From Paratissierella segnis (GTDB lineage: Bacteria; Bacillota; Clostridia; Tissierellales; Tissierellaceae), in assembly GCF_014385195.1 (NCBI RefSeq), contig NZ_JACRTG010000003.1, positions 59,553 to 123,552 on the forward strand: a DNA stretch of 64,000 nt. The letters run 5' to 3'. Shown here in pieces: positions 16,680 to 25,340 of this stretch (its first letter is position 1; each line of letters opens with the position of its first letter). Position numbers and translations under genes: made by a program. The notes below the pieces were generated by a model. The model was not told where the DNA came from and ran no database searches. It was given only the letters and a program-made list of their open reading frames with translations.

Positions 16680-16850
16680 ATGAAAAGGTATGAATATAAA
16701 TTTATTAAAGAAGGAATAAAAATAGGTTTTGATACTAATAAGAAAATTGAAGAAGCCGAGAATGAGTGGAATGAGCTTGGAAATCAAGGATGGAAATTTT
16801 GTAAAGAAGGTAATGGAGTAATGGTTTTTATAAGAGAACTTGATGAATAG
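16680..16850 (+). CDS. DUF4177 family small protein
   Basis: A 56-residue protein starting at ATG 16680 with GGGAGG nine bases upstream. The pattern MKRYEYKFIK, then a helix KKIEEAENEWNELGNQGW and a last strand GVMVFIREL is the DUF4177 beta-alpha-beta fold: tyrosine-rich first strand, NELG.QGW turn. It is soluble and its function is unknown. Confidence 0.85.
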   Translation: MKRYEYKFIKEGIKIGFDTNKKIEEAENEWNELGNQGWKFCKEGNGVMVFIRELDE

Positions 16851-16960
16851 AATGAGTAATTTTATATTCAAGACTAAGACACATTATTTATAAAATGTGA
16901 AGTAAGGATAATTTGCATTTTTTGAAGAGTGACAAAATGATTATTAGGGGATGAAATATT

Positions 16961-17505
16961 GTGAAAAGATTTAAGAATTCATTTATTATGATTGGTTTAT
17001 TATTAATATTATTGGTTTTATCCTCCTGTACAAATAATAGGATACAAGAGCCAGCTATTAAAATATCATATGATTCTAATGAATTAAAGGTTATTTATTA
17101 TCTTGATAGAAATAATAAAGAAAAAGAAGATATTGAAGAAGGGGTAAAAAATTTTATGGTTGGTAAAAGATTTATTGATTTGCCAACAATTGATTTTGGA
17201 CAATTGATTTTGGAGAAAAAATTGATCTTGAAGCCCTGAATTTTGAAACGACCAAATTTGAAGTTTATGATTACATCGTCGATGAAAGAGGTAATATTGT
17301 TTCCGATTATGACATAAATCCACATATATTAACTTTAGTAGAAGAAGGAAATACAGAATTTGTATTTGAGAAAAGCGAAGACTTAGAAAGATATTATGAT
17401 TATATGGTCGAAGAGAAATCTATACATTGCTTATTGATTAGAAGTAAGATAAACAAGTCTTCCTTCGCATTTGGAACACTTGTATTAGGTCAAAATAAGA
17501 AATAG
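16961..17505 (+). pseudogene. Lipoprotein gene frameshifted by a 14-bp tandem duplication
   Basis: The GTG start at 16961 begins a lipoprotein signal (LLILLVLSSC, Cys23). The frame ends early at a TGA at 17237-17239. A perfect direct duplication of ACAATTGATTTTGG (17186-17199 and 17200-17213) causes the shift. With one copy removed, the frame reads through LPTIDFGEKIDLEALNFE to TAG 17503-17505 and gives about 176 residues with good codon use. The intact product would be a small extracytoplasmic protein of unknown function. Confidence 0.88.
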
Positions 17506-17545
17506 CGTTGCAAGGAAGCTACTTACAATGCTATTTCTCTCTTTT
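17500..17545 (+). terminator. Terminator after the frameshifted lipoprotein gene
   Basis: AATAGCGTTG (17501-17510) pairs with CAATGCTATT (17526-17535) with one G-T pair and a 15-base loop, followed by TCTCTCTTTT. The stem includes the lipoprotein stop codon. Confidence 0.7.
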
Positions 17546-17565
17546 GGGTTGCCTGTGTTTTAGCC

Positions 17566-17955
17566 TTATTTAAGGCTATGTTGACAATTGGGACAAAGCC
17601 CTTCAAAAACTGTCTGATGTCTCTTTATAGAATAACCTGTTTTTTTGGCCATTTCCTGATCCAACTCCGTATGATAGGATAATGGGGCATCACACACTGC
17701 GCCACATTTAGTACAAAGAAGGTGATGATGAAAATCCAAGCGATATTCAAAGCGATCTGCATCCGGCACTTTAATCTGGCAAATTTCTCCACTTTGAGTC
17801 AAAAGGTTCAGATTGCGATATACAGTACCTCGGCTGATCTTGTTATCTATGGCTCGAACATCCAGATAAACCTGATCCGCACTGGGATGGTCGTTGTGTG
17901 CTTTAACTGCGTCCAAAACCAACTGACGCTGCTTGGTGTTTCGTCGTTGCTTCAT
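17566..17955 (-). CDS. perR: Fur-family peroxide regulator, PerR-like
   Basis: The protein is 129 residues from the start at 17955, where GAGGTG lies seven bases upstream. A winged helix fills about residues 10-62 (SRGTVYRNLNLLTQSGEI). The regulatory metal site is suggested by His23 in HPSAD, the residue that is oxidised in PerR, and by the FHHHLLC histidines at 76-78. The structural zinc site is C81-xx-C84 and C121-xx-C124. It lies 31 bp downstream of the catalase gene on the same strand, which supports peroxide sensing over iron uptake control. A palindrome overlaps the stop codon. It belongs to the GC-richer block 17.6-20.6 kb. Confidence 0.9.
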   Translation of the reverse strand: MKQRRNTKQRQLVLDAVKAHNDHPSADQVYLDVRAIDNKISRGTVYRNLNLLTQSGEICQIKVPDADRFEYRLDFHHHLLCTKCGAVCDAPLSYHTELDQEMAKKTGYSIKRHQTVFEGLCPNCQHSLK

Positions 17956-17986
17956 AAATGAGCACCTCAGTTTCATATTAATATAC

Positions 17987-19501
17987 TTATATTGTACTCG
18001 AAAGCGTTGCTTGAATCAAGCCGTCATTGTCCAGCTTAGAAAGCTCCTTAACCTTATCCATGCAAAGATTAACTGCCTTGGCAAACCGTTCACCGTACTC
18101 TGGGTCAGCAAGATAGCAGTGGACAGCATGACGGTATTTGATGTTCTCAGTTACAGAAGATATATCCTTAGCAGTGTTTTCAATAAGAATCTGCTTCTTA
18201 TCTTCGGATAATATACGCCATAGGTCACCACCGGCACGGAAACAGTTATCTGTTGGGTCATCCTTAGGATCATAATGATACATTGCGCCATCTAGATCCA
18301 GAGGTGGTTCCATTACTTCCGGCTGTGCAGTCCAAGCACCATAACTGTTAGGAGAATAAGCTGGAGCACTGCCATAGTTGCCATCCACACGCATAGCACC
18401 ATCACGATGATACTCATTAACTTCTACTTTGGCACGGTTGACTGGGATAAGGTTGTGGTTTACTCCCAAACGGTAACGTTGTGCATCGCCATAGGAAAAC
18501 AATCTGCCTTGTAGGAAACGATCAGGACTAAATCCGATTCCAGGAACTACATGTGCGGGGGTAAAGGCAGACTGCTCAACCTCAGCAAAGTAATTCTCCG
18601 GATTGCGGTTTAATTCAAGTATTCCCACCTCAATGAGAGGATATTCGGCATGACGCCAAATTTTCGTTATATCGAAAGGATTCTCGTAATGTTTTTTTGC
18701 TTGTTCCTCAGTCATAATCTGAACATACATGGTCCATTTTGGAAAGTCACTTCGTTCAATAGCCTCGTACAAATCCTTGCCATGATACTCTCGATCCATC
18801 CCATTAATTTTCTCTGCTTCCTCGTTGCTTAAATTCTTAATGCCCTGCTGGGTCTTAAAGTGAAACTTGCACCAAACACGTTCATTTTTCTCATTATAGA
18901 AGGAGAAAGTGTGCTCACCAAAGAAATGCATGTTTCGGAAGGAGGCGGGAATACCTCTATCGCTCATAACTACGGTAATTTGATGGAAACACTCAGGTAG
19001 CAAGGTCCAGAAGTCCCAGTTATTCTGTGCAGATCTGCGGCCTGTACGGGGATCACGTTTCACAGCCCGGTTTAGGTCGGAGAAATTGTGGACATCACGG
19101 ATAAAGAAGGTTGGGGTGTTGTTGCCAACCAAATCCCAGTTGCCCTCTTCAGTGTAGAACTTAACTGCTACCCCGCGTATATCACGCTCGCAGTCAGCGG
19201 CCCCACGCTCACCTGCAACGGTAGAAAAGCGTATGAACGTCTCGGTTTCTGCTCCAGGTTGGAGAACTTTCGCTTTTGTATATTTTGAGATGTCATGGGT
19301 GACGGTGAATTTCCCATAAGCACCCCAGCCTTTAGCGTGCATACGGCGCTCAGGTATAACCTCACGGTTGAAATGAGCCATTTTTTCCATTAGCCATACG
19401 TCTTGCATTACGACAGGACCTCGAGGTCCGGCAGTAATAGAATTCTCATTGTCGGCTATTGGAGCACCGACTTCATTTGTTAATTTCTTATTATCACTCA
19501 T
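17987..19501 (-). CDS. katA: Monofunctional haem catalase (KatA type)
   Basis: At 504 residues this is a small-subunit haem catalase. The distal His55 lies in ERRMHAKGWGAYG, the catalytic asparagine in VGNNTPTFFIRD (about N128) and the proximal haem tyrosine in RLFSYGDAQRYRLG. The enzyme splits hydrogen peroxide in the cytoplasm. AGGAG precedes the ATG. PerR follows 31 bp later, so enzyme and sensor are probably co-transcribed. G+C in sampled lines is 45-57%, clearly above the neighbours, which suggests transfer. Confidence 0.97.
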   Translation of the reverse strand: MSDNKKLTNEVGAPIADNENSITAGPRGPVVMQDVWLMEKMAHFNREVIPERRMHAKGWGAYGKFTVTHDISKYTKAKVLQPGAETETFIRFSTVAGERGAADCERDIRGVAVKFYTEEGNWDLVGNNTPTFFIRDVHNFSDLNRAVKRDPRTGRRSAQNNWDFWTLLPECFHQITVVMSDRGIPASFRNMHFFGEHTFSFYNEKNERVWCKFHFKTQQGIKNLSNEEAEKINGMDREYHGKDLYEAIERSDFPKWTMYVQIMTEEQAKKHYENPFDITKIWRHAEYPLIEVGILELNRNPENYFAEVEQSAFTPAHVVPGIGFSPDRFLQGRLFSYGDAQRYRLGVNHNLIPVNRAKVEVNEYHRDGAMRVDGNYGSAPAYSPNSYGAWTAQPEVMEPPLDLDGAMYHYDPKDDPTDNCFRAGGDLWRILSEDKKQILIENTAKDISSVTENIKYRHAVHCYLADPEYGERFAKAVNLCMDKVKELSKLDNDGLIQATLSSTI

Positions 19502-19523
19502 TATAAAACTCCTTTCTGTATTT

Positions 19524-19541
19524 TGATTTATGTAATTATCA
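19524..19541 (-). promoter_or_regulatory. Candidate PerR/Fur-type box upstream of catalase
   Basis: The sequence TGATTTATGTAATTATCA is an imperfect dyad (outer TGAT/ATCA perfect, inner A+T-rich) 23 bp upstream of the catalase start. It resembles Fur/PerR operators, and its position fits repression of katA-perR by the adjacent regulator. The match to the consensus is partial. Confidence 0.4.
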
Positions 19542-19562
19542 CAAGGATATTTACATCAGGTG

Positions 19563-19853
19563 TTACTTTTTGACGCGGTTTGGGTTTTCAGGAAACCAGC
19601 CTTTTCTAACTCGTTCGGTCTGTTCTTTGAGCTCCTTGATGCTCCACAGCATAGAGAAGCCTGTTATTGCTAACGCTGCCGACAAAATGATTTGATGTAC
19701 GAACAAAGACAATATGCAAAAAACGAGACCTACAACTAGAAAAAGAGGCCAAATCCGATCGGTAAAATAGTATTCACAATAAATCACAATCGGATGAAAG
19801 ATACCGATAATTAGAAATGAAATACCACCAATTATTACTCCAGACCAAATCAT
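19563..19853 (-). CDS. DUF4491 family membrane protein
   Basis: The 96-residue protein has membrane helices at about 4-26, 34-51 and 53-70. It carries the family pattern GIFHPIVIYCEYYF near residues 17-30 and ends with LWSIKELKEQTERVRKGWFP, both typical of DUF4491. The function is unknown. It lies between the upstream membrane protein and catalase on the same strand, and shares their higher G+C. Confidence 0.85.
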   Translation of the reverse strand: MIWSGVIIGGISFLIIGIFHPIVIYCEYYFTDRIWPLFLVVGLVFCILSLFVHQIILSAALAITGFSMLWSIKELKEQTERVRKGWFPENPNRVKK

Positions 19854-19899
19854 AAGTACATCACTCCTCTCACATATTTAATAAATAAAAGATTCAAAC

Positions 19900-20550
19900 T
19901 TACAAAGATAGGCACATTACTAGCATCCACAGATAAGCACAGCTCTTAGGCAGCATAAGCATACCGATTTTAGGATTTTTATTAGACCAAAGTACCACAG
20001 GAAGATAAAATGCAAAACTAAGAATAATGGCAAGCCACATACATCCAAGACCTGGCACTATGCTCCTTTGTAGAAAAAATAGTCCGGAGACGCTGATACC
20101 CAATATGAAAAACGGAATATTACGCCAAATTCCCCAGTTAATTGGAGGATATCGCTCCTGCCATTTGTTCTGTGGCAGCAAGCAAAGCAAAATCCGCACA
20201 GCAGCTAAAATATAGACTATATATGACCAGAAGTTATTATTCTGTATGGGAAAAATCAATAGTCCTATCTGCCATAACAGAAGATAAAACACTGTCATTG
20301 TGATTGAGGTAACCTGCTTACCCCTTCCAAGGATTCGCTGGAGATGTTTTTCCCGTTGTGTTATGATTACCATAATGCGGGGCAGAAGATGAAATGCATC
20401 GCCACAGAATAAGACTAAAGCCATGACACCTGCTAATATGCGAGGATAATTACCAGCTCCGGTCCGAAAAAGTACCAATCCAAGTATCAATGCAAAAGTA
20501 AGATATAGTACATCAAAGACAAGTTCAAATATTCCAAATACACGTTTCAT
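19900..20550 (-). CDS. Multi-pass membrane protein of unknown function
   Basis: The protein has 216 residues from ATG 20550, preceded by GGGAGAAA; a longer frame to 20586 lacks a site. Seven or so hydrophobic segments run through the whole length, with a polar loop at about 80-95 (TQREKHLQRILGRGKQV). I recognise no family. It is first in the minus-strand set that continues with DUF4491, catalase and PerR, and a consensus promoter lies upstream. Confidence 0.7.
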   Translation of the reverse strand: MKRVFGIFELVFDVLYLTFALILGLVLFRTGAGNYPRILAGVMALVLFCGDAFHLLPRIMVIITQREKHLQRILGRGKQVTSITMTVFYLLLWQIGLLIFPIQNNNFWSYIVYILAAVRILLCLLPQNKWQERYPPINWGIWRNIPFFILGISVSGLFFLQRSIVPGLGCMWLAIILSFAFYLPVVLWSNKNPKIGMLMLPKSCAYLWMLVMCLSL

Positions 20551-20654
20551 ATTTTTCGTTTCTCCCTTAAGTAAAATTATGTTCAATTGAAATCAAAATC
20601 CTCTATTTTAGAATCTTATACTTATAGAAATTACTAATAGGACCCATTACTGAT

Positions 20655-20683
20655 AATATACTATGTAAAGAAAAATTTGTCAA
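20655..20683 (-). promoter_or_regulatory. Promoter for the membrane-protein/DUF4491/catalase/PerR block
   Basis: On the minus strand, TTGACA (20683-20678) and TATATT (20660-20655) are separated by exactly 17 bp, about 105 bp upstream of the start at 20550. Confidence 0.65.
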
Positions 20684-21052
20684 TATAGAAATCAATGTTG
20701 TATGTAAAGGGGAATAAGAATTATGACAAATCCTTCAAATCTGCTAGAGACTTAACAAGGACTCTGGAGTATAATAAAAGAAAAGTGCAAATAAAAGAGA
20801 AAGCATTGTTCAATTTTACAGATGGCTATTATATTTATATTTTTTATAAGTGGTGATCGGTGGAAATATGATAAAGACTTTTCTACAGTACTGACTCTAT
20901 TATCTTGAGAATTGAAGATTAAAATATATTTAAAATTCAAGAAGGTATTGATAAAATGATATTATCAATAATCATGGATCTAAATGAATAAATAACACAT
21001 TCTTTAAAAAATGAATCGTAGAGGATATAAATATCAAAAGGGTGATTGATAT
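20684..21052. other. Gene-poor gap with one possible 53-codon frame and a hairpin
   Basis: A frame from ATG 20695 to TGA 20854-20856 has coding-like composition (KSARDLTRTLEYNKRK) but no ribosome site and no recognised family, so it may be a fragment of a lost gene. A perfect 9-bp inverted repeat TATTGATAA/TTATCAATA (20946-20954, 20962-20970) has no T-tract. Nothing else is recognisable before the acetyltransferase. Confidence 0.4.
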
Positions 21053-21910
21053 ATGTTAAATCTTAAGACATTAGAGGGCATAAACACTGAAACAATATAC
21101 GATGCTTTTATAAAAGCTTTTTCAGATTATCCAGTAGAGATGAACTTATCTTTAAACAAATTTAATAACATGTTAAAAAGGAGAGGCTACTCTCCTGAAT
21201 TTTCTATGGGAGCATTTGAAGGCAGTGAATAAATAGGATTTATTCTTAACGGGGTTCGAAATTGGAGAGGTAAAACTACTGTATATGATTGTGGTACAGG
21301 CGTGATACCCAAATATCGAAAACAAGGAATCACGGGTAATATATTTAATAAAGTTTTGAGGCATCTGAGAAATAATAATATTGAACAATATCTACTTGAA
21401 GTAATCCAATCTAACAAACCTGCAGTCAATCTTTATGAGAAGCAAGGATTTTTAATCACAAGGACTTTTTCATGTTTTCAAATAGAAAAGGAACTAGTCA
21501 GCAATGAACTGAATTCATCTATAAAATGTGAATCCTGTAATATTAAGGAAATAAATTGGGAGCTATTAAAATCATTCTGGGATTTCGAACCATCTTGGCA
21601 AAATTCGATTGAGCCTATTATGTCAGTTTATAATTCATTTGAAGTGCTCATTGCCCAAATTGATGGAAAAACTGTTGGATATGGGATAATTGATAAGATT
21701 ACAGGAGATATACCTCAATTAGCAGTTCATATAGGATATCGTCGCAAAGGAGCGGGGCTTAATATTTTAAAAAGCTTAACGGATCAAACAGAATCGCAAA
21801 ACGTTAGTTTCATTAATATTGATAATAAATGCATTAGTATACTTGAATTTTTACATAATTTAGGATTTGAAAACATAGCAGATCAATATGAAATGGTGTT
21901 AAACATATAA
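21053..21910 (+). pseudogene. Two-domain GNAT acetyltransferase with an in-frame TAA
   Basis: ATG 21053 (site AAGGGTG upstream) opens a frame that stops at TAA 21230-21232 (after AFEGSE) and resumes in the same frame to 21910. The restored 285-residue protein has a first GNAT domain with YDCGTGVIPKYRKQGITGNI and the EVIQSNKPAVNLYEKQGF acetyl-CoA region, and a second partial GNAT domain from about residue 165 with LAVHIGYRRKGAG. A CAA-to-TAA change would explain the stop. The substrate is unknown. Confidence 0.85.
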
Positions 21911-21957
21911 ACCAAAGAAAAGTATGGAAAATCTAGTGATTAATAGGGGTGAACAAA

Positions 21958-22950
21958 ATGAAGAAGAATTTAATAGCTTTTTTAGTAGTTATTATAACTA
22001 TATCCTTTATTTCCTGTAAGAAAGATGTATCTCCTCCAACAACTCCAGAAACTTCCACAAAGGAAGAATCCAATTTATCAACTACCATAATGAGCAATAC
22101 AGCTAAGGAATATGGAATCACTGATGAAAACTATCCCAAAATAGATGGTTCAACATCAACGTTTTCAATTGTAAGAGCAATCAATAGAGTTATGTATGAG
22201 GGTAATGAAAATAGTAATTACCCTGAAACAGCTTCAAAGACAGTTCCGTCCTATAATTTGCTGATAAATGGGGATGTGGATATGATAATCGTACCCTATG
22301 CTTCCTCCGATGTTTTAGAGTTTGCAGAAAGTAAAGGTGTAAATCTTGAATTTTACCCGATAGCTTCTGAGGCACTTGTATTTATCACTCCTACAGAAAA
22401 TGAAGCGGAAAATATTACAAGAGAACAGGTTAGAAAAATATATCTTGATTATGGAATTAAAAATTGGTCTGAACTTGGAGGTCCCAATCGTGAGCTTGTA
22501 CCCATTTGTCGTAATGCTGATAGTGGAAGTCAATCACAAATGGACAATCTTATTTTGGAAGATAGTAAGATGCATCCTGATATACAGAAGAATTATGTAG
22601 AACTGACAATGGAAGGTATGCTGGAACTTGTGGCATTTTATCACAATGGAGGGTTAGACGGGAAACCTACAGACAGTTATGCACTTGGATATACCTTATA
22701 TACCTATTTAAAAAATATGGGTGAGATGACAGGAATAGATGAGAGATTAAAGATGCTTTCTTTTGAAGGGGTTACTCCTACTGATGATAATATCGCAGAC
22801 GGTTCATACCCACTTGCAGATGCTTATTATGCTGTAGTGAGAAGAGATTTGCCACAGGAACATAGTGCAAGAAGTATAATTAAATGGTTAGAATCCGACG
22901 GTGGTAAAGCGGAAATAAGAAAGTTGGGGCCTATACCTAAGGAATCATAA
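21958..22950 (+). CDS. PstS-like substrate-binding lipoprotein (phosphate-binding fold)
   Basis: The protein has 330 residues from ATG 21958, with AGGGGTG six bases ahead. The signal ends in FISC (Cys20), so it is lipid-anchored. The mature part follows the type II binding-protein pattern of PstS: DGSTSTFSIVRAINRVMY near the N-terminus and ICRNADSGSQSQMDNLI in the middle. No pstCAB genes are adjacent. It may be an orphan phosphate binder or have another role such as sensing. Flanked by short intergenic regions, it looks monocistronic. Confidence 0.85.
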   Translation: MKKNLIAFLVVIITISFISCKKDVSPPTTPETSTKEESNLSTTIMSNTAKEYGITDENYPKIDGSTSTFSIVRAINRVMYEGNENSNYPETASKTVPSYNLLINGDVDMIIVPYASSDVLEFAESKGVNLEFYPIASEALVFITPTENEAENITREQVRKIYLDYGIKNWSELGGPNRELVPICRNADSGSQSQMDNLILEDSKMHPDIQKNYVELTMEGMLELVAFYHNGGLDGKPTDSYALGYTLYTYLKNMGEMTGIDERLKMLSFEGVTPTDDNIADGSYPLADAYYAVVRRDLPQEHSARSIIKWLESDGGKAEIRKLGPIPKES

Positions 22951-23045
22951 GTGACATTTTATAATAAATAGGAAAATATTATAAAGAAATTTAATGACAA
23001 AAACTTTATAGTTAAATCTACATAGTTTGAAAGCATACTTATTAA

Positions 23046-23077
23046 TTGACATTTAGTATATACTTGTATATACTAAA
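23046..23077 (+). promoter_or_regulatory. mazEF promoter with a perfect 12-2-12 palindromic operator
   Basis: TTGACA (23046-23051) and TATACT (23069-23074) are 17 bp apart. Between and over the -10 lies TTTAGTATATAC (23052-23063), TT, GTATATACTAAA (23066-23077), a perfect palindrome. This is the expected layout for autorepression by the MazE/MazEF complex. Confidence 0.88.
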
Positions 23078-23109
23078 TATAAGAAATATTTTTTATAAGA
23101 GGTGATTTA

Positions 23110-23367
23110 ATGAAAATCAATTTAGCTAAATGGGGTAATAGTGCAGCTATTCGTATACCAAAAACAGTATTGGAAGAATTAAATATAGATAGTAACAATT
23201 TTGAAAACGTAAGTTTTAATATAAATATAGAAGGGGAAAATTTGATATTAAAAAAGAAACAAGAAAAAACAAAATTTGAGCTTTTAGCTGAACAATCCAA
23301 GGGAGAAAAATTGAATCCGAAAATAGATGTTGACTGGGGCGATCCAATTGGTAAGGAATTGTGGTAA
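23110..23367 (+). CDS. mazE: MazE-like antitoxin (AbrB/SpoVT fold)
   Basis: The 85-residue protein starts with the swapped-hairpin DNA-binding motif KINLAKWGNSAAIRIPKTVL of MazE. The C-terminal part (KFELLAEQSKGEKLNPKIDV, ending DPIGKELW) is the acidic flexible arm that usually wraps the toxin. It overlaps mazF by 7 bp and is preceded by AGAGGTG. The antitoxin should bind MazF and the palindrome upstream. Confidence 0.93.
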   Translation: MKINLAKWGNSAAIRIPKTVLEELNIDSNNFENVSFNINIEGENLILKKKQEKTKFELLAEQSKGEKLNPKIDVDWGDPIGKELW

Positions 23368-23747
23368 ATACTATGAATAAGTTAGATAAAAGTAATTTTA
23401 ATGATTTGAAATTTGGGGATATAATAAAAATTAATTTCTCACCATCTAAGGGGCATGAGCAAAAGGGTTATAGACCTGGGCTGGTAATATCAGACCCTGT
23501 TACGCAGAAAGAACTTAATGGGATAGTAATGGTGGCTCCCATAACAAGTTCTATTAGTTCCTTTTTTACTAGAGTTAATTTGGATGTATACAATATTCAG
23601 ACTAAAGGTGATATTTTAATGGACCAAATTAGGGCATTGGATTTAAGCGAAAGACAGTATGAATTTATTGAAAAAGCACCTAAAGAAGCATTAAATAATT
23701 GTAATATAATATTTAATGCCATTTATGAAAAAATATTAAATTTCTAA
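23361..23747 (+). CDS. mazF: MazF-like mRNA interferase toxin
   Basis: The 128-residue protein has the PemK/MazF core: FGDIIKINFSPSKGHEQKGY with the catalytic-loop RPGLVIS, then VAPITSSISSFFTRV and GDILMDQIRALDLSERQ. The conserved arginine and the serine/threonine of the active site are present, so it should be a ribosome-independent endoribonuclease. The GTG at 23361, preceded by AAGGAA and overlapping mazE by 7 bp, is the likely start; ATG 23373 is an alternative without a site. Confidence 0.94.
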   Translation: MVNTMNKLDKSNFNDLKFGDIIKINFSPSKGHEQKGYRPGLVISDPVTQKELNGIVMVAPITSSISSFFTRVNLDVYNIQTKGDILMDQIRALDLSERQYEFIEKAPKEALNNCNIIFNAIYEKILNF

Positions 23748-23940
23748 AAAATGAATTAATGAATAGGTCATCAGAAAAACCCAAAGCCAAGCTTAAACAA
23801 TTGTGAACTGTGAATTGCCGTGTGCCAAACAGTGGAAATTTCCAACCTAAATGATAAGTTCCGGTGTACTTGAAAGTGCAAGGCATAAAGCCTTATGAAA
23901 TTTCACTGAGTTGGTATGAATTTAAAAAGGAGGTATATTA

Positions 23941-24660
23941 TTGATGACTTTAAAAAGACGTTTATATATAATTTTGATATTTATTTTATTAATAAATATA
24001 TCCGGCATATGCTATGGTAATTCAGCAGAACCGCCGTCAATATTGATAATAGTGCCAAATGCTCCAGGGGATCTTGAGATTAGTATTGGCACTGACAATA
24101 CATATACAAAGGCTAAGGAAATAGACAAGCTGGTTGAAAAACATTATATTTTTTACTCTCGAGAAATGGAAGGAGCGTCTAACAATACGATAAATGTTAA
24201 AACAAATGGTGATTCATATGAACTGGATTTTGAAAATCCAGCAAGCAGATATCAAAATATTTATACATTAAATCTTAAGTCAAAAACACTTTCTCTAGGC
24301 AAATCAACGTTGCGATCTATTGTATTGGTATCTCTCAGAATTATTATTACCCTAATAATCGAGGGAATTGTATTCTATCTATTTGGATTCAGAGATAGAA
24401 AGTCATGGAAAATATTTATACTAATCAATCTTTTAACTCAGGGCGCTTTAAATATTTGGATAAATGGTTTATTTCCTATGCAAAGCTACCTATTTATTGG
24501 ATTAATTGCCCTTGAAATACTGATAGTTATAGTCGAGAGTATTACCTTGGTATCAAGGGTTCAGGAACATAATAAAATAAGAAGATTTTTATTTGTCCTG
24601 TCAGCTAATTTTTTGAGTTTAGTAGTTGGAGGATATATACTTACCGTTTTACCTTATTAG
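23941..24660 (+). CDS. Membrane protein with signal anchor, beta-rich ectodomain and four C-terminal helices
   Basis: The first codon is TTG followed by ATG, and AAGGAGG lies seven bases before the TTG, so either may be used. The 239-residue protein has an N-terminal signal (residues 5-25) and an outside region to about 120, rich in polar strands (LEISIGTDNTYTKA). Four membrane helices at about 125-145, 155-175, 182-200 and 215-237 follow. I know no named family. The stop codon overlaps that of the convergent zinc-ribbon gene. The upstream gap 23748-23940 contains a TTGTGAACTGTGAATTG word related to the dispersed repeats. Confidence 0.7.
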   Translation: MMTLKRRLYIILIFILLINISGICYGNSAEPPSILIIVPNAPGDLEISIGTDNTYTKAKEIDKLVEKHYIFYSREMEGASNNTINVKTNGDSYELDFENPASRYQNIYTLNLKSKTLSLGKSTLRSIVLVSLRIIITLIIEGIVFYLFGFRDRKSWKIFILINLLTQGALNIWINGLFPMQSYLFIGLIALEILIVIVESITLVSRVQEHNKIRRFLFVLSANFLSLVVGGYILTVLPY

Positions 24661-25325
24661 ATATGCATTCTCTTATCCATCTCCGCCTTTATATCTGTTC
24701 CTTGAAATATTAAAATAGCTGATAAGGATATTATACTCAAGGCTATGCTTATGATAGACGGATAAATCACATCGACCCAACCAAATACAATAAAGATTAG
24801 TGGAATAATGCCAAATATGCTGTCTATTAGAGAATAAGTTATATAATCCCTTACACTAAGATTTAAAATTTTAGCAGTAACATACATTATAATCGTTGCA
24901 GAAATGCATGCAATAGGAATTACATAGTTTAATGACCAGCCCCTCCAGCCCATCCTCCAATCCCAAAAGACTGACAACAATGAGATAATCACCGCTTGCC
25001 AGACTATCTTTTTTGGGATATGATATCTTTTTTGCAAAATTGCATACAAACCGAGCCATACGCTTATAATGCCAAATAAAAACAATAGAGGCCAGTTGAC
25101 CTTTGATGGGAATATTATATTGATTGCAAAACTTACTACTATGGAAACAATTGAGATAAATACCATAATTCGAATAGCCAAATGGCTTTCGTAAAATGGA
25201 GGAATACTGGGGAATATTTCATCTTCAATATTTTCTGCATCACCATATGGAAGGGGATTTCCGCACAGCGGGCATTTTTCTCTATTTCCTCTTATATTAA
25301 CATTACAATAGCTACATGATTTCAT
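24657..25325 (-). CDS. Zinc-ribbon membrane protein (DUF6320-like)
   Basis: The 222-residue protein starts with a double-cysteine zinc ribbon (C4-xx-C7, C18-xx-C21 in SCSYCNVNIRGNREKCPLCG) followed by PLPYGDAEN and a short linker. Six or so membrane helices fill residues 50-215. This ribbon-plus-helices layout is typical of DUF6320 proteins, which lie next to alcohol-acetyltransferase-like genes, as here. It is the last gene of a three-gene minus-strand set and starts 15 bp after the acyltransferase. The function is unknown. Confidence 0.8.
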   Translation of the reverse strand: MKSCSYCNVNIRGNREKCPLCGNPLPYGDAENIEDEIFPSIPPFYESHLAIRIMVFISIVSIVVSFAINIIFPSKVNWPLLFLFGIISVWLGLYAILQKRYHIPKKIVWQAVIISLLSVFWDWRMGWRGWSLNYVIPIACISATIIMYVTAKILNLSVRDYITYSLIDSIFGIIPLIFIVFGWVDVIYPSIISIALSIISLSAILIFQGTDIKAEMDKRMHI

Positions 25326-25340
25326 AAACTGTCCTCATTT

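Noticed and set aside
20752..20940. 62-codon minus-strand frame in the gap after the catalase block
   Set aside because: No ribosome site, no family, AT-rich; the gap looks non-coding or relic.
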